DNA of 64,000 bases from Trichostrongylus colubriformis (Eukaryota > Nematoda > Chromadorea > Rhabditida > Trichostrongylidae). A model generated the notes under the pieces. The model ran no database searches and was not told the DNA's origin. It was given only the letters and a program-made list of their open reading frames with translations. Position numbers and translations under genes: made by a program. This document shows, piece by piece, positions 1 through 8,822 of the stretch; position 1 is the first letter of the stretch, and every line of letters begins with the position of its first letter. The stretch spans positions 26,448,068-26,512,067 of the forward strand of contig OZ022259.1 of NCBI GenBank assembly GCA_963978905.1. Reading direction: 5' to 3'.

Positions 1-95
1 TTTCTTTCACAAATTTTCAAGATCTGATACCTTTATCGACACCATGAGAGAGGAGACAACGTCCAAGAAATAACAGTCGCAGTGGCAAAATTGTA

Positions 96-165
96 GGTCC
101 CGGGGAGATTTGAACTCCCTTGCAGGATTCCGAATCCTGAGTGCTAACTGCTACACCACGGGACC
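96..165 (-). tRNA. tRNA-Gln-like copy with anticodon CGG (reads Pro CCG)
   Basis: The body is the same as its class a neighbours, with a full acceptor stem and a T4 run beyond the gene, but the anticodon loop reads TTCGGAA instead of CTCTGAA. Two bases differ, C32U and U35G, at plus-strand positions 134 and 131. The anticodon becomes CGG, complementary to the proline codon CCG, inside a glutamine-type body with U73. The D loop also has G18A, which should weaken the G18-Psi55 tertiary contact. It is the only copy of the 370 in which I read an anticodon other than CUG. It could be an anticodon-shifted gene, a pseudogene, or a base error. GlnRS is known to read the anticodon, so glutamine charging is doubtful; proline charging is not supported by the body either. 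Confidence 0.8.
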
Positions 166-345
166 GACAACCGTTTCTTTCAGAAACTTTCAAGATCTGA
201 TACCTCTATTGATATCCAGTGTAGAAAACAACGTCTAAGAGATAACAGCCGTTTCTCTCAGAACCTTTCAAGATCTGATACCTTTATTGATATCCTTTGT
301 AGTAAACAACGTCTAAGAGATAACAGCCGCAGTGGCAAAGTTGTA
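166..345. other. Fused double spacer with its tRNA gene deleted
   Basis: This 180-bp gap holds two consecutive spacers with no tRNA between them. The first spacer runs normally to ACAGCCG at 245-251, then continues directly into TTTCTCTCAG, the start of another spacer. Compared with intact neighbours, about 94 bp are missing: the last 16 bp of one spacer, one tRNA gene and the first 8 bp of the next spacer. The shared ACAGCCG (or the shorter CCG if the partner spacer began GACAACCG) fits a microhomology or slippage deletion. The second spacer also carries TAGTAAAC in place of TAGAAAAC, so it has lost the distal T4 run. It is the only unit without a gene that I found. Confidence 0.85.
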
Positions 346-415
346 GGTCCCGGGGAGATTTGAACTCCCTTGCAGGATTCAGAGTCCTGAGTGCTAACCG
401 CTACACCACGGGACT
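346..415 (-). tRNA. tRNA-Gln(CUG) copy with G1A
   Basis: Class a copy whose first base on the minus strand is A instead of G (plus strand ends GGACT at 411-415), leaving an A1-C72 clash at the end of the acceptor stem. The rest of the fold and the CUG anticodon are kept. The flanking run past the gene is CTTT, so no proximal terminator is present. The first acceptor pair is part of RNase P and synthetase recognition in tRNAs generally, so reduced function is likely. Confidence 0.8.
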
Positions 416-509
416 GACAACCGTTTCTTTCAGAAACTTTAAAGATCTGATACCTTTATCGACACCATGAGAGAGGAGACAACGTCCGAGAAATAACAGT
501 CGCAGTGGC

Positions 510-513
510 AAAA
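510..513 (-). terminator. Proximal Pol III T4 terminator
   Basis: On the minus strand the gene at 519-588 is followed by TACAA and then TTTT, the minimal RNA polymerase III stop. All copies whose plus strand reads GGCAAAATTG just below the gene have it, giving a very short trailer. Copies with GGCAAAGTTG have CTTT instead and lack it. Confidence 0.75.
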
Positions 514-518
514 TTGTA

Positions 519-588
519 GGTCCCGGGGAGATTTGAACTCCCTTGCAGGATTCAGAGTCCTGAGTGCTAACCGCTACACCACGGGACC
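519..588 (-). tRNA. tRNA-Gln(CUG), class a reference copy
   Basis: Minus-strand fold: acceptor GGTCCCG pairs fully with CGGGACC; D stem GTGT/GCAC with loop AGCGGTTA; anticodon stem CAGGA/TCCTG with loop CTCTGAA and anticodon CTG; T stem GGGAG/CTCCC with loop TTCAAAT; U73 is position 518. The variable loop is only CAA, 3 nt, one shorter than usual in tRNA-Gln. No CCA is encoded, as expected for a nuclear gene. A T4 run follows within six bases. The A and B boxes are intact. The short variable loop is shared by roughly three quarters of the array and is the main doubt about function. Confidence 0.9.
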
Positions 589-690
589 GACAACCGTTTC
601 TTTCAGAAACTTTCAAGATCTGATACCTCTATTGATATCCATTGTAGAAAACAACGTCTAAGAGATAACAGCCGCAGTGGCAAAGTTGTA
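589..690 (-). repeat. Spacer, second family, with distal T4
   Basis: A 102-bp spacer of the type found just below class b genes. It contains CAGAAACTTTC, the AGATCT site, a TTGATATCC motif and TAGAAAACAAC. Read on the minus strand after the gene at 691-760, the gene-proximal run is CTTT, and the first TTTT is at 648-651, about 39 nt past the gene. A class b transcript would therefore carry a long trailer. Variants of this family have ATATATTG in place of ATATCCATTG and begin CAGAACC. Confidence 0.8.
648..651 (-). terminator. Distal T4 for a class b copy
   Basis: TTTT on the minus strand within GTTGTTTTCTAC, about 39 nt beyond the 3' end of the gene at 691-760. It is the only T4 in this spacer and recurs in the same place behind most class b copies. 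Backup terminators downstream of weak ones are known in Pol III genes; whether this one is used is inferred. Confidence 0.55.
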
Positions 691-760
691 GGTTCCGGGG
701 AGATTTGAACTCCCTTGCAGGATTCAGAGTCCTGAGTGCTAACCGCTACACCACGGGACC
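691..760 (-). tRNA. tRNA-Gln(CUG), class b copy with C4-A69 acceptor mismatch
   Basis: The plus strand begins GGTTCC instead of GGTCCC, so the 3' acceptor strand reads CGGAACC and position 69 is A opposite C4. All other arms and the CUG anticodon match class a, with the 3-nt variable loop. The lesion is almost always joined to the CTTT change that removes the proximal terminator and to a CAGCCGCAG spacer variant, so the three travel as one haplotype. About 125 copies are of this class. A single C-A clash in mid-acceptor may be tolerated or may invite decay; this class may be a degenerate lineage still being amplified. Confidence 0.8.
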
Positions 761-934
761 GACAACCGTTTCTTTCACAAATTTTCAAGATCTGATACCT
801 TTATCGACACCATGAGGGAGGAGACAACGTCCAAGAGATAACAGTCGCAGTGGCAAAATTGTAGGTCCCGGGGAGATTTGAACTCCCGTCGCAGGATTCA
901 GAGTCCTGAGTGCGAACCGCTACACCACGGGACC

Positions 935-1037
935 GACAGCCGTTTCTTTCACAAATTTTCAAGATCTGATACCTTTATCGATACCATGAGACAGGAAACA
1001 ACGTCTAAGAGATAACTGTCGCAGTGGCAAAGTTGTA
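935..1037 (-). repeat. Spacer of the first family with no T4 on the transcribed strand
   Basis: This spacer follows, in transcription order, the gene at 1038-1107. It contains TCGATACCATGAGACAGG and GGCAAAGTTG but no AAAA on the plus strand, so no TTTT on the minus strand. A Pol III transcript from 1107 has no minimal stop before the next gene at 864-934. The same spacer type, with ACAGG or ATAGG, recurs in all three domains. Confidence 0.7.
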
Positions 1038-1382
1038 GGTCCCGGGGAGATTTGAACTCCCTTGCAGGATTCAGAGTCCTGAGTGCTAACCGCTACACCA
1101 CGGGACCGACAACCGTTTCTTTCAGAAACTTTCAAGATCTGATACCTTTATTGATATCCATTGTAGAAAACAACGTCTAAGAGATAACAGCCGCAGTGGC
1201 AAAGTTGTAGGTTCCGGGGAGATTTGAACTCCCTTGCAGGATTCAGAGTCCTGAGTGCTAACCGCTACACCACGGGACCGACAGCCGTTTCTTCCACAAA
1301 TTTTCAAGATCTGATACCTTTATGGATACCATGAGAGAGGAAACAGCGTCCGAGAAATAACAGTCGCAGTGGCAAAATTGTA

Positions 1383-1452
1383 GGTCCCGGGAAGATTTGA
1401 ACTCCCTTGTAGGATTCAGAGTCCTGAGTGCTAACCGTTACATCACGAGACC
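1383..1452 (-). tRNA. tRNA-Gln(CUG)-like, class c copy with altered A box
   Basis: Read on the minus strand the 5' part is GGTCTCGTGATGTAACGG. G10 becomes A, which unpairs 10-25 and changes the normally strict G of the A box, and G15 becomes A. C5U leaves a U5-G68 wobble. This copy also has a G51-U63 wobble in the T stem and G43A, a C27-A43 clash. The anticodon stays CUG and the proximal T4 is intact. Class c copies recur through the array, mostly without G43A. Their A box should bind TFIIIC less well, so they look like pseudogenes, though transcription cannot be excluded. Confidence 0.75.
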
Positions 1453-2928
1453 GACAGCCGTTTCTTTCACAAATTTTCAAGATCTGATACCTTTATGGAT
1501 ACCATGAGAGAGGAAACAGCGTCCGAGAAATAACAGTCGCAGTGGCAAAATTGTAGGTCCCGGGGAGATTTGAACTCCCTTGCAGGATTCAGAGTCCTGA
1601 GTGCTAACCGCTACACCACGGGACCGACAACCGTTTCTTTCAGAAACTTTCAAGATCTGATACCTCTATTGATATCCATTGTAGAAAACAACGTCTAAGA
1701 GATAACAGCCGCAGTGGCAAAGTTGTAGGTTCCGGGGAGATTTGAACTCCCTTGCAGGATTCAGAGTCCTGAGTGCTAACCGCTACACCACGGGACCGAC
1801 AACCGTTTCTTTCACAAATTTTCAAGATCTGATACCTTTATCGACACCATGAGGGAGGAGACAACGTCCAAGAAATAACAGTCGCAGTGGCAAAATTGTA
1901 GGTCCCGGGGAGATTTGAACTCCCGTCGCAGGATTCAGAGTCCTGAGTGCGAACCGCTACACCACGGGACCGACAGCCGTTTCTTTCACAAATTTTCAAG
2001 ATCTGATACCTTTATCGATACCATGAGACAGGAAACAACGTCTAAGAGATAACAGTCGCAGTGGCAAAGTTGTAGGTCCCGGGGAGATTTGAACTCCCTT
2101 GCAGGATTCAGAGTCCTGAGTGCTAACCGCTACACCACGGGACCGACAACCGTTTCTTTCAGAAACTTTCAAGATCTGATACCTTTATTGATATCCATTG
2201 TAGAAAACAACGTCTAAGAGATAACAGCCGCAGTGGCAAAGTTGTAGGTTCCGGGGAGATTTGAACTCCCTTGCAGGATTCAGAGTCCTGAGTGCTAACC
2301 GCTACACCACGGGACCGACAGCCGTTTCTTCCACAAATTTTCAAGATCTGATACCTTTATGGATACCATGAGAGAGGAAACAGCGTCCGAGAAATAACAG
2401 TCGCAGTGGCAAAATTGTAGGTCCCGGGAAGATTTGAACTCCCTTGTAGGATTCAGAGTCCTGAGTGCTAACCGTTACATCACGAGACCGACAGCCGTTT
2501 CTTTCACAAATTTTCAAGATCTGATACCTTTATGGATACCATGAGAGAGGAAACAGCGTCCGAGAAATAACAGTCGCAGTGGCAAAATTGTAGGTCCCGG
2601 GGAGATTTGAACTCCCTTGCAGGATTCAGAGTCCTGAGTGCTAACCGCTACACCACGGGACCGACAACCGTTTCTTTCAGAAACTTTCAAGATCTGATAC
2701 CTCTATTGATATCCATTGTAGAAAACAACGTCTAAGAGATAACAGCCGCAGTGGCAAAGTTGTAGGTTCCGGGGAGATTTGAACTCCCTTGCAGGATTCA
2801 GAGTCCTGAGTGCTAACCGCTACACCACGGGACCGACAACCGTTTCTTTCACAAATTTTCAAGATCTGATACCTTTATCGACACCATGAGGGAGGAGACA
2901 ACGTCCAAGAAATAACAGTCGCAGTGGC

Positions 2929-2932
2929 AAAA
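2929..2932 (-). terminator. Proximal T4 of the class v gene
   Basis: TTTT on the minus strand, five bases after U73 begins the trailer. It fits Pol III termination right behind the gene. Confidence 0.7.
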
Positions 2933-2947
2933 TTGTAGGTCCCGGGG

Positions 2948-2958
2948 AGATTTGAACT
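2948..2958 (-). promoter_or_regulatory. Pol III B box of the class v gene
   Basis: Minus strand AGTTCAAATCT matches the core GTTCRANTC of the B box and forms the T loop with G53, U54, U55, C56 and A58. It is nearly invariant across the array; class e is the main exception. Confidence 0.75.
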
Positions 2959-2990
2959 CCCGTCGCAGGATTCAGAGTCCTGAGTGCTAA

Positions 2991-3001
2991 CCGCTACACC
3001 A
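2991..3001 (-). promoter_or_regulatory. Pol III A box of the class v gene
   Basis: Minus strand TGGTGTAGCGG covers tRNA positions 8 to about 19 and fits the usual A box pattern. It also builds the D arm, so changes at G10 in class c affect both promoter and fold. Confidence 0.75.
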
Positions 3002-3032
3002 CGGGACCGACAGCCGTTTCTTTCACAAATTT

Positions 3033-3901
3033 TCAAGATCTGATACCTTTATCGATACCATGAGACAGGAAACAACGTCTAAGAGATAACAGTCGCAGTG
3101 GCAAAGTTGTAGGTCCCGGGGAGATTTGAACTCCCTTGCAGGATTCAGAGTCCTGAGTGCTAACCGTTACACCACGAGACCGACAGCCGTTTCTTTCAGA
3201 AACTTTCAAGATCTGATACATATATTGATATCCATTGTAGAAAACAACGTCCAAGAAATAACAGTCGCAGTGGCAAAATTGTAGGTCCCGGGGAGATTTG
3301 AACTCCCGTCGCAGGATTCAGAGTCCTGAGTGCTAACCGCTACACCACGGGACCGACAGCCGTTTCTTCCACAAATTTTCAAGATCTGATACCTTTATGG
3401 ATACCATGAGAGAGGAAACAGCGTCCGAGAAATAACAGTCGCAGTGGCAAAATTGTAGGTCCCGGGGAGATTTGAACTCCCGTCGCAGGATTCAGAGTCC
3501 TGAGTGCTAACCGCTACACCACGGGACCGACAGCCGTTTCTTTCACAAATTTTCAAGATCTGATACCTTTATCGATACCATGAGACAGGAAACAACGTCT
3601 AAGAGATAACAGTCGCAGTGGCAAAGTTGTAGGTCCCGGGGAGATTTGAACTCCCTTGCAGGATTCAGAGTCCTGAGTGCTAACCGCTACACCACGGGAC
3701 CGACAACCGTTTCTTTCAGAAACTTTCAAGATCTGATACCTTTATTGATATCCATTGTAGAAAACAACGTCTGAGAGATAACAGCCGCAGTGGCAAAGTT
3801 GTAGGTTCCGGGGAGATTTGAACTCCCTTGCAGGATTCAGAGTCCTGAGTGCTAACCGCTACACCACGGGACCGACAACCGTTTCTTTCACAAATTTTCA
3901 A
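3033..3901. repeat. Five-unit block k-v-v-a-b, copied at 8744 and 10992
   Basis: The block is marked by a spacer with ATACATATATTGATATCC next to a class k gene. It recurs at 8744-9612 (offset 5,711 bp) and 10992-11860 (a further 2,248 bp). The marker spacer alone also appears near 4258 and 6675. Confidence 0.82.
3112..3181 (-). tRNA. tRNA-Gln(CUG), class k copy
   Basis: Intermediate between classes a and c. The 5' part reads GGTCTCGTGGTGTAACGG, so C5U (a wobble with G68) and G15A are present but G10 and the A box core are kept. The proximal run is CTTT and the spacer below is the terminator-poor ACAGG type. Members: 3112, 4151, 6572, 7957, 8823, 10036, 11071 and 62744. The class suggests that C5U and G15A arose before G10A in the class c lineage. 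Confidence 0.75.
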
Positions 3902-4890
3902 GATCTGATACCTTTATCGACACCATGAGGGAGGAGACAACGTCCAAGAAATAACAGTCGCAGTGGCAAAATTGTAGGTCCCGGGGAGATTTGAACTCCC
4001 GTCGCAGGATTCAGAGTCCTGAGTGCTAACCGCTACACCACGGGACCGACAGCCGTTTCTTTCACAAATTTTCAAGATCTGATACCTTTATCGATACCAT
4101 GAGACAGGAAACAACGTCTAAGAGATAACAGTCGCAGTGGCAAAGTTGTAGGTCCCGGGGAGATTTGAACTCCCTTGCAGGATTCAGAGTCCTGAGTGCT
4201 AACCGTTACACCACGAGACCGACAGCCGTTTCTTTCAGAAACTTTCAAGATCTGATACATATATTGATATCCATTGTAGAAAACAACGTCCAAGAAATAA
4301 CAGTCGCAGTGGCAAAATTGTAGGTCCCGGGGAGATTTGAACTCCCGTCGCAGGATTCAGAGTCCTGAATGCTAACCGCTACACCACGGGACCGACAGCC
4401 GTTTCTTTCACAAATTTTCAAGATCTGATACCTTTATCGATACCATGAGACAGGAAACAACGTCTAAGAGATAACAGTCGCAGTGGCAAAGTTGTAGGTT
4501 CCGGGGAGATTTGAACTCCCTTGCAGGATTCAGAGTCCTGAGTGCTAACCGCTACACCACGGGACCGACAACCGTTTCTTTCAGAAACTTTCAAGATCTG
4601 ATACCTCTATTGATATCCATTGTAGAAAACAACGTCTAAGAGATAACAGCCGCAGTGGCAAAGTTGTAGGTTCCGGGGAGATTTGAACTCCCTTGCAGGA
4701 TTCAGAGTCCTGAGTGCTAACCGCTACACCACGGGACCGACAACCGTTTCTTTCACAAATTTTCAAGATCTGATACCTTTATCGACACCATGAGGGAGGA
4801 GACAACGTCCAAGAAATAACAGTCGCAGTGGCAAAATTGTAGGTCCCGGGGAGATTTGAACTCCCGTCGCAGGATTCAGAGTCCTGAGTG
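3262..4890. repeat. Segment repeated at 7069-8697 (offset 3,806-3,807 bp)
   Basis: Copy classes and private marks agree, including the D-stem-adjacent change at 4323/8130 and G9A at 4842/8649. One spacer differs: the ATATATTG type near 4258 is replaced by a TATGGATACC type near 8065. Confidence 0.75.
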
Positions 4891-7800
4891 CTAACCGCTA
4901 CACTACGGGACCGACAGCCGTTTCTTTCACAAATTTTCAAGATCTGATACCTTTATCGATACCATGAGAGAGGAAACAGCGTCCGAGAAATAACAGTCGC
5001 AGTGGCAAAATTGTAGGTCCCGGGGAGATTTGAACTCCCTTGCAGGATTCAGAGTCCTGAGTGCTAACCGCTACACCACGGGACCGACAACCGTTTCTTT
5101 CAGAAACTTTCAAGATCTGATACCTCTATTGATATCCATTGTAGAAAACAACGTCTAAGAGATAACAGCCGCAGTGGCAAAGTTGTAGGTTCCGGGGAGA
5201 TTTGAACTCCCTTGCAGGATTCAGAGTCCTGAGTGCTAACCGCTACACCACGGGACCGACAACCGTTTCTTTCACAAATTTTCAAGATCTGATACCTTTA
5301 TCGACACCATGAGGGAGGAGACAACGTCCAAGAAATAACAGTCGCAGTGGCAAAATTGTAGGTCCCGGGGAGATTTGAACTCCCGTCGCAGGATTCAGAG
5401 TCCTGAGTGCGAACCGCTACACCACGGGACCGACAGCCGTTTCTTTCACAAATTTTCAAGATCTGATACCTTTATCGATACCATGAGACAGGAAACAACG
5501 TCTAAGAGATAACAGTCGCAGTGGCAAAGTTGTAGGTCCCGGGGAGATTTGAACTCCCTTGCAGGATTCAGAGTCCTGAGTGCTAACCGCTACACCACGG
5601 GACCGACAACCGTTTCTTTCAGAAACTTTCAAGATCTGATACCTTTATTGATATCCATTGTAGAAAACAACGTCTAAGAGATAACAGCCGCAGTGGCAAA
5701 GTTGTAGGTTCCGGGGAGATTTGAACTCCCTTGCAGGATTCAGAGTCCTGAGTGCTAACCGCTACACCACGGGACCGACAGCCGTTTCTTCCACAAATTT
5801 TCAAGATCTGATACCTTTATGGATACCATGAGAGAGGAAACAGCGTCCGAGAAATAACAGTCGCAGTGGCAAAATTGTAGGTCCCGGGAAGATTTGAACT
5901 CCCTTGTAGGATTCAGAGTCCTGAGTGCTAACCGTTACATCACGAGACCGACAGCCGTTTCTTTCACAAATTTTCAAGATCTGATACCTTTATGGATACC
6001 ATGAGAGAGGAAACAGCGTCCGAGAAATAACAGTCGCAGTGGCAAAATTGTAGGTCCCGGGGAGATTTGAACTCCCTTGCAGGATTCAGAGTCCTGAGTG
6101 CTAACCGCTACACCACGGGACCGACAACCGTTTCTTTCAGAAACTTTCAAGATCTGATACCTCTATTGATATCCATTGTAGAAAACAACGTCTAAGAGAT
6201 AACAGCCGCAGTGGCAAAGTTGTAGGTTCCGGGGAGATTTGAACTCCCTTGCAGGATTCAGAGTCCTGAGTGCTAACCGCTACACCACGGGACCGACAAC
6301 CGTTTCTTTCACAAATTTTCAAGATCTGATACCTTTATCGACACCATGAGGGAGGAGACAACGTCCAAGAAATAACAGTCGCAGTGGCAAAATTGTAGGT
6401 CCCGGGGAGATTTGAACTCCCGTCGCAGGATTCAGAGTCCTGAGTGCTAACCGCTACACCACGGGACCGACAGCCGTTTCTTTCACAAATTTTCAAGATC
6501 TGATACCTTTATCGATACCATGAGACAGGAAACAACGTCTAAGAGATAACAGCCGCAGTGGCAAAGTTGTAGGTTCCGGGGAGATTTGAACTCCCTTGCA
6601 GGATTCAGAGTCCTGAGTGCTAACCGTTACACCACGAGACCGACAGCCGTTTCTTTCAGAAACTTTCAAGATCTGATACATATATTGATATCCATTGTAG
6701 AAAACAACGTCCAAGAAATAACAGTCGCAGTGGCAAAATTGTAGGTCCCGGGGAGATTTGAACTCCCGTCGCAGGATTCAGAGTCCTGAGTGCTAACCGC
6801 TACACCACGGGACCGACAGCCGTTTCTTCCACAAATTTTCAAGATCTGATACCTTTATGGATACCATGAGAGAGGAAACAGCGTCCGAGAAATAACAGTC
6901 GCAGTGGCAAAGTTGTAGGTCCCGGGGAGATTTGAACTCCCTTGCAGGATTCAGAGTCCTGAGTGCTAACCGCTACACCACGGGACCGACAACCGTTTCT
7001 TTCAGAAACTTTCAAGATCTGATACCTCTATTGATATCCATTGTAGAAAACAACGTCTAAGAGATAACAGTCGCAGTGGCAAAATTGTAGGTCCCGGGGA
7101 GATTTGAACTCCCGTCGCAGGATTCAGAGTCCTGAGTGCTAACCGCTACACCACGGGACCGACAGCCGTTTCTTCCACAAATTTTCAAGATCTGATACCT
7201 TTATGGATACCATGAGAGAGGAAACAGCGTCCGAGAAATAACAGTCGCAGTGGCAAAATTGTAGGTCCCGGGGAGATTTGAACTCCCGTCGCAGGATTCA
7301 GAGTCCTGAGTGCTAACCGCTACACCACGGGACCGACAGCCGTTTCTTTCACAAATTTTCAAGATCTGATACCTTTATCGATACCATGAGACAGGAAACA
7401 ACGTCTAAGAGATAACAGTCGCAGTGGCAAAGTTGTAGGTCCCGGGGAGATTTGAACTCCCTTGCAGGATTCAGAGTCCTGAGTGCTAACCGCTACACCA
7501 CGGGACCGACAACCGTTTCTTTCAGAAACTTTCAAGATCTGATACCTTTATTGATATCCATTGTAGAAAACAACGTCTGAGAGATAACAGCCGCAGTGGC
7601 AAAGTTGTAGGTTCCGGGGAGATTTGAACTCCCTTGCAGGATTCAGAGTCCTGAGTGCTAACCGCTACACCACGGGACCGACAACCGTTTCTTTCACAAA
7701 TTTTCAAGATCTGATACCTTTATCGACACCATGAGGGAGGAGACAACGTCCAAGAAATAACAGTCGCAGTGGCAAAATTGTAGGTCCCGGGGAGATTTGA

Positions 7801-8719
7801 ACTCCCGTCGCAGGATTCAGAGTCCTGAGTGCTAACCGCTACACCACGGGACCGACAGCCGTTTCTTTCACAAATTTTCAAGATCTGATACCTTTATCGA
7901 TACCATGAGACAGGAAACAACGTCTAAGAGATAACAGTCGCAGTGGCAAAGTTGTAGGTCCCGGGGAGATTTGAACTCCCTTGCAGGATTCAGAGTCCTG
8001 AGTGCTAACCGTTACACCACGAGACCGACAGCCGTTTCTTTCAGAAACTTTCAAGATCTGATACCTTTATGGATACCATGAGAGAGGAAACAGCGTCCGA
8101 GAAATAACAGTCGCAGTGGCAAAATTGTAGGTCCCGGGGAGATTTGAACTCCCGTCGCAGGATTCAGAGTCCTGAATGCTAACCGCTACACCACGGGACC
8201 GACAGCCGTTTCTTTCACAAATTTTCAAGATCTGATACCTTTATCGATACCATGAGACAGGAAACAACGTCTAAGAGATAACAGTCGCAGTGGCAAAGTT
8301 GTAGGTTCCGGGGAGATTTGAACTCCCTTGCAGGATTCAGAGTCCTGAGTGCTAACCGCTACACCACGGGACCGACAACCGTTTCTTTCAGAAACTTTCA
8401 AGATCTGATACCTCTATTGATATCCATTGTAGAAAACAACGTCTAAGAGATAACAGCCGCAGTGGCAAAGTTGTAGGTTCCGGGGAGATTTGAACTCCCT
8501 TGCAGGATTCAGAGTCCTGAGTGCTAACCGCTACACCACGGGACCGACAACCGTTTCTTTCACAAATTTTCAAGATCTGATACCTTTATCGACACCATGA
8601 GGGAGGAGACAACGTCCAAGAAATAACAGTCGCAGTGGCAAAATTGTAGGTCCCGGGGAGATTTGAACTCCCGTCGCAGGATTCAGAGTCCTGAGTGCTA
8701 ACCGCTACACTACGGGACC
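3284..8719 (-). tRNA. tRNA-Gln(CUG) cluster, copies 19-50
   Basis: Lower coordinates with class: 3284v, 3458v, 3632a, 3804b, 3977v, 4151k, 4323v, 4497b, 4669b, 4842v, 5016a, 5188b, 5361v, 5535a, 5707b, 5880c, 6053a, 6225b, 6398v, 6572bk, 6744v, 6918a, 7090v, 7264v, 7438a, 7610b, 7783v, 7957k, 8130v, 8304b, 8476b, 8649v. Copies 4842 and 8649 share G9A, and copies 4323 and 8130 share a substitution beside the D stem; both pairs sit 3,807 bp apart and mark a duplication. Nearly half the copies here keep the 4-nt variable loop. Confidence 0.93.
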
Positions 8720-8822
8720 GACAGCCGTTTCTTTCACAAATTTTCAAGATCTGATACCTTTATCGATACCATGAGACAGGAAACAACGTCTAAGAGATAA
8801 CAGTCGCAGTGGCAAAGTTGTA

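Larger units (their letters stand above)
2938..3008 (-). tRNA. tRNA-Gln(CUG), class v, best-formed copy
   Basis: A 71-nt gene with every arm intact. Acceptor GGTCCCG/CGGGACC is fully paired, the D stem GTGT/GCAC has only a U13-G22 wobble, anticodon arm CAGGA-CTCTGAA-TCCTG gives CUG, the variable loop is CGAC (4 nt, as is usual for tRNA-Gln), and the T arm is GGGAG-TTCAAAT-CTCCC. U73 is at 2937. U8, A14, G18, G19, A21, U33, G53, U54, U55, C56 and A58 are all present. A T4 lies at 2929-2932. By sequence alone this class is the most likely to yield a working glutamine tRNA reading CAG. It probably represents the ancestral form, with class a derived by loss of one variable-loop base. Confidence 0.93.
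603..3032. repeat. Six-unit higher-order repeat, 1,037-bp period
   Basis: Unit order b-v-a-b-c-a recurs with starts at 603, 1640 and 2677, sharing spacer variants and the A21C mark in the first two. Another 1,037-bp step lies at 5100-6137, which is itself a copy of 1640-3250 at an offset of 3,460 bp. Confidence 0.85.
96..3181 (-). tRNA. tRNA-Gln(CUG) cluster, copies 1-18
   Basis: Lower coordinates with class: 96p, 346a, 519a, 691b, 864v, 1038a, 1210b, 1383c, 1556a, 1728b, 1901v, 2075a, 2247b, 2420c, 2593a, 2765b, 2938v, 3112k. From copy 3 on, the order b-v-a-b-c-a repeats with a 1,037-bp period. Copies 864 and 1901 share A21C in the D loop. Copies 1383 and 2420 also have G43A, which unpairs the base of the anticodon stem. 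The v copy at 2938 is the best-formed gene here. Confidence 0.93.

Noticed and set aside
96..165. Copy 1 as a true tRNA-Pro gene
   Set aside because: Outside the anticodon loop the sequence is the array's glutamine body, with U73 and the same flanks. A separate proline gene would differ through all arms.
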